DNA from: Burkholderia latens | GTDB taxonomy: Bacteria > Pseudomonadota > Gammaproteobacteria > Burkholderiales > Burkholderiaceae | Length of the DNA: 64,000 nucleotides | Assembly (NCBI RefSeq): GCF_001718795.1 | Contig: NZ_CP013435.1 | Location: 2,108,001 to 2,172,000 of the forward strand | Reading direction: 5' to 3' | The notes under the pieces: generated by a model | Seen by the model: only the letters and a program-made list of their open reading frames with translations | Told to the model about the DNA's origin: nothing | The model's database searches: none | Translations under genes and position numbers: made by a program | In this document: positions 61,756-64,000 of the stretch, piece by piece | Numbering within the stretch: the first letter of the stretch is position 1 | Layout of the letters: each line of letters begins with the position of its first letter

Positions 61756-63020
61756 GCCGACGGATCTCGCTTGTCGAGCCACGCGCCGGCCGCGCATAGC
61801 ATCGCTTCCAGCCCCGTACGCAGCGTCGGGTCGAGTACCGGCGCGAACTTCGGCGAATGGTTACTGGGAATTTCGTTGAGCTTTTTCTCTGCCAACGCCT
61901 TTGCGAATGTATCCGGATCGGTTCCGCCGATGAACCAGAACACATATGGCGCGCCCCATTCGCGGCCGAATACGCTGAAGTCCTCGCTCGCCGCCGCCGG
62001 GGGCGTTTCGTAGGCGCGTTCGCCAAAGTGCGCTTCGAACGCCGCCTGCACACGCTCGCTTGTCTGCGCGTCGTTGATCGTCAGCGGATAGCTCGAGAGC
62101 GTCGTGAATTCGGGCTCGCGTGGTGCGTTGGACGCCATGCACTCCGCACAGCAGATGCGCCGGATAGCCCCCAGCATGTATTCGCGCACGTCTTCATCGA
62201 ATGTGCGCATGTTGAGCTTGAGCGTCGCGTCGTCGGGGATGATGTTCTCTTTCGTTCCAGCCTGTAGCGCACCAATCGTCAGCACCGCACTATCGCGCGG
62301 GGAGATTTCCCGCGATACGATTGTCTGCAGGCGGAGCGCGGTCGACGCCGCCATGATGACCGGATCGATCGAGGTTTGTGGCTGCGATCCGTGCGAACCG
62401 CGCCCAAACAGCCGTACCTTCAAACTGTCTGCCGCCGAAAGAATCGTGCCGCTCCGGTAGCCGACCGTGCCCGCTGCGCCAACCATGACGTGCTGACCAA
62501 GGATCACGTCAGGCTTCGGGAAGCGCTCGGCCATGCCGTCGTCAATCATGCTGCGGGCGCCGCGCGCCACTTCCTCGCCCGGCTGAAAGACCGCCATCAG
62601 CGTTCCGCGCCACGCGTGCCGGTGCGCGGCCATCAGGTGCGATACACCCATCAGCCACGTCACGTGCATGTCGTGGCCGCACGAGTGCGCGACGCCCACT
62701 TCGAGGCCATCCTCGTCCTTCGCCGTCACCGTGCTGGCATAGGGCAATCCGGTCGCTTCTGCCATCGGCAGCGCATCCATGTCGGCGCGCAGCATTACAG
62801 TCGGACCGTCGCCGTTGCGTAACACTGCCACGACGCCAGTCCCGCCGACACCCCGCGTGACGTCATAGCCGACATTCTCGAGATAATCGGCTGCAATACG
62901 TGCGGTGCGCACTTCTTGCATCGACAGTTCGGGATGCTCATGCAGATCCTTGTAGATCGCTTCGAGTTCGGGCAAGAGGCTTTCCACGGCGCCCTTGGTC
63001 GCTTCCACCAATGCAGGCAT
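61752..63020 (-). CDS. M20-family amidohydrolase (hippurate/N-acyl amino acid hydrolase type)
   Basis: A 422-residue M20D peptidase. Metal-site residues: C114, H116, H119 in SCGHDMH, E149/E150 in PGEE, H177 in GQHVMVGAAG. The RADMDALP motif (78-85) and the late HSPKFAPVLDP histidine are present. This group includes hippurate, IAA-amino acid and N-acyl-amino acid hydrolases; substrate unassigned. It starts at 63020 with MPALVEATKG. The stop overlaps the UPF0126 start, so the two act together. It lies in lower-G+C sequence. Confidence 0.88.
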   Translation of the reverse strand: MPALVEATKGAVESLLPELEAIYKDLHEHPELSMQEVRTARIAADYLENVGYDVTRGVGGTGVVAVLRNGDGPTVMLRADMDALPMAEATGLPYASTVTAKDEDGLEVGVAHSCGHDMHVTWLMGVSHLMAAHRHAWRGTLMAVFQPGEEVARGARSMIDDGMAERFPKPDVILGQHVMVGAAGTVGYRSGTILSAADSLKVRLFGRGSHGSQPQTSIDPVIMAASTALRLQTIVSREISPRDSAVLTIGALQAGTKENIIPDDATLKLNMRTFDEDVREYMLGAIRRICCAECMASNAPREPEFTTLSSYPLTINDAQTSERVQAAFEAHFGERAYETPPAAASEDFSVFGREWGAPYVFWFIGGTDPDTFAKALAEKKLNEIPSNHSPKFAPVLDPTLRTGLEAMLCAAGAWLDKRDPSA

Positions 63021-63594
63021 GATCGATCCTTTCAAATGGTTCGTTGCGGTGGCCGATGTCGCATTGCACGCGCCGGCCGGCGGTGAAGCCCGGAAGCACT
63101 TGCAGCCGATCTGGCGGCCCGGCGGCGGGAACGACGTACGCATTTCGCCGACCAGCGTCATCCGATGCATGCGACAAGGTGAAACACGGAACATCCGGGC
63201 GAGTCGCCTCTGCCCTGACACTTCGTATGACGTTTCCGTCAGATCGTCTACTGCCCCGAAGCGGGACAGGAATACAAGGGAACCATAGTCCGAGTAGCGG
63301 CAATCCGAAAGCTCCTGTCGAGTCATCGGACAGAGCGGTCGCCCGCAGGGCCGTGTCGCCGAGACCGCGCATGGCGCCTTCCGGCCGAAAGGCGAACTTC
63401 GCGCTCGCGCGTCAGGGCCGCTGGTAAACTCTGGCGGCCAAAGCAACTTTTCGCGGCCACATGAGTATGCAAGCCACCGCAGCACCTGCACCCGGGCTCG
63501 AGATAATGCAGCAGTATCTGCGCCGTGTCTGACAACGCAAAAATCAAAACCTGCGCCAAAACATGCACCGTTATGCAATGTTGACGGAGTCGCT
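63021..63594. other. Gap between the amidohydrolase and MerR genes
   Basis: 574 bases. It holds the amidohydrolase upstream region and the gene-start fragment copy B (63397-63532). Otherwise no convincing gene. Confidence 0.45.
63397..63532 (+). pseudogene. Truncated gene start, copy B
   Basis: ATG at 63461, a 23-codon frame ending TGA at 63530-63532 (MSMQATAAPAPGLEIMQQYL...). The first ~35 bases are 27/35 identical to copy A, and the ATG-to-ATGCAGC distance (45 bases) is the same. Both copies are cut at nearly the same place. Confidence 0.5.
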
Positions 63595-64000
63595 ATGCCA
63601 TTAACCGTGGGCATGCTCGCCCGGCGTTGCGGCATTACTGTTCGTGCGTTGCACTACTACGATCAGACAGGCTTATTGAAGCCGATCGGACGCTCCACTG
63701 CAGGCTACCGGTTGTATGACGAAGCCAGCGTTTCGACAATCAAGACGATCCAAGCACTGCGCGGTCTGGGCCTTACACTAGACGCGATTGCACGAATGCT
63801 GCACACCCGGCAGATTGCTTTGGCGGAAGTGATCGTCGAAAGCCGCCGGGCGATCGCCGCGGAGCTGACAAGATTGAATACGCTGAACGAGCGACTCGCG
63901 GTCCTGCAAGCCGCCTCCGATTCAGGCATGACTTGGCGTGACACCGACTGGCCAGACACCCTCGCCTTGCTCGATCGATATCGGGAACACTTCAACACGG
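63595..64000 (+). CDS. MerR-family transcriptional regulator (3' end outside window)
   Basis: The reading frame runs off the end of the window: 135 codons visible. The N-terminal winged HTH is clear: TVGMLARRCGITVRALHYYDQTGLLKPIGRSTAGYRLYDEASV. A helical dimerisation region follows (VIVESRRAIAAELTRLNTLNERLAVLQAASD). It resembles the TipA-type group rather than metal-sensing members: no cysteine is present in the visible effector region (C12 is in the HTH). ACGGAG lies 5 bases before the start. It diverges from the amidohydrolase/UPF0126 pair and could control it. The visible part is reliably MerR. Confidence 0.92.
   Translation, partial: MPLTVGMLARRCGITVRALHYYDQTGLLKPIGRSTAGYRLYDEASVSTIKTIQALRGLGLTLDAIARMLHTRQIALAEVIVESRRAIAAELTRLNTLNERLAVLQAASDSGMTWRDTDWPDTLALLDRYREHFNT

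Noticed and set aside
63021..63396. Minus-strand frame extending the amidohydrolase N-terminus by about 200 codons
   Set aside because: Codon quality is poor, and the family N-terminus begins at 63020.

Overview
The window is 64 kb of a GC-rich (about two-thirds G+C by eye) beta-proteobacterial chromosome. Protein sequences and gene order point to Burkholderia, most likely the Burkholderia cepacia complex, main chromosome. This rests on recognised families and gene order; no database search was possible. Almost all of it is conserved housekeeping sequence, densely packed on both strands. Only the last 3.4 kb looks like accessory DNA.

Layout. 1-4.7 kb: lysine/peptidoglycan and translation genes (dapD, an ArsC-like reductase, dapE, prmB) and a cardiolipin synthase. 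4.8-10.5 kb: glutathione peroxidase, an ABC-F ATPase, then alr-radA-small protein on the minus strand. 10.7-16.5 kb: lplT and thiD on plus; on minus a tightly overlapping operon tsaB-rimI-uracil-DNA glycosylase-DUF1853; then a bacterial acyl-CoA-binding protein. 16.5-24.4 kb: a DEAD-box helicase with a long leader, then both glyoxylate-shunt genes (aceA, aceB) enclosing a universal stress protein, a LysR regulator and a haloacid dehalogenase. 24.5-31.4 kb: small enzymes and regulators, a tRNA array (Ala plus three tandem Glu-Asp pairs) beside gltX, a patatin-like lipoprotein and an NlpC/P60 peptidase.

31.5-37.3 kb is a complete yejABEF-type peptide importer. 38.2-43.9 kb is cytochrome bo3 oxidase (cyoABCD, no cyoE) with an orphan NuoM-like membrane protein upstream. 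44.3-45.7 kb holds an unusual protein made of two related glycosyltransferase-like halves. 45.9-52.6 kb runs tRNA-Ser, lysC, tilS, accA, an AlkA-like glycosylase and cysS, all minus. 52.8-60.5 kb carries a TPR protein, two cyclophilins (one exported, one cytosolic), lpxH, cysE, trmJ, suhB and an uncharacterised flavoprotein. 60.5-64 kb has lower G+C, poorly coding stretches, an M20 amidohydrolase translationally coupled to a UPF0126 (TRIC/glycine-transporter-like) protein, and the start of a MerR regulator. Two related truncated gene starts bracket the amidohydrolase pair.

Most interesting points: (1) the family-4 uracil-DNA glycosylase next to rimI starts with a short peptide resembling the chi-binding N-terminus of DNA polymerase III psi (HolD), a gene that sits next to rimI in E. 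coli; (2) the two matching gene-start fragments around the amidohydrolase/UPF0126 pair; (3) the duplicated glycosyltransferase-like protein whose first half has lost its DxD; (4) the orphan NuoM with altered signature residues next to cyo; (5) tRNA Glu-Asp pairs each followed by a terminator-like hairpin.
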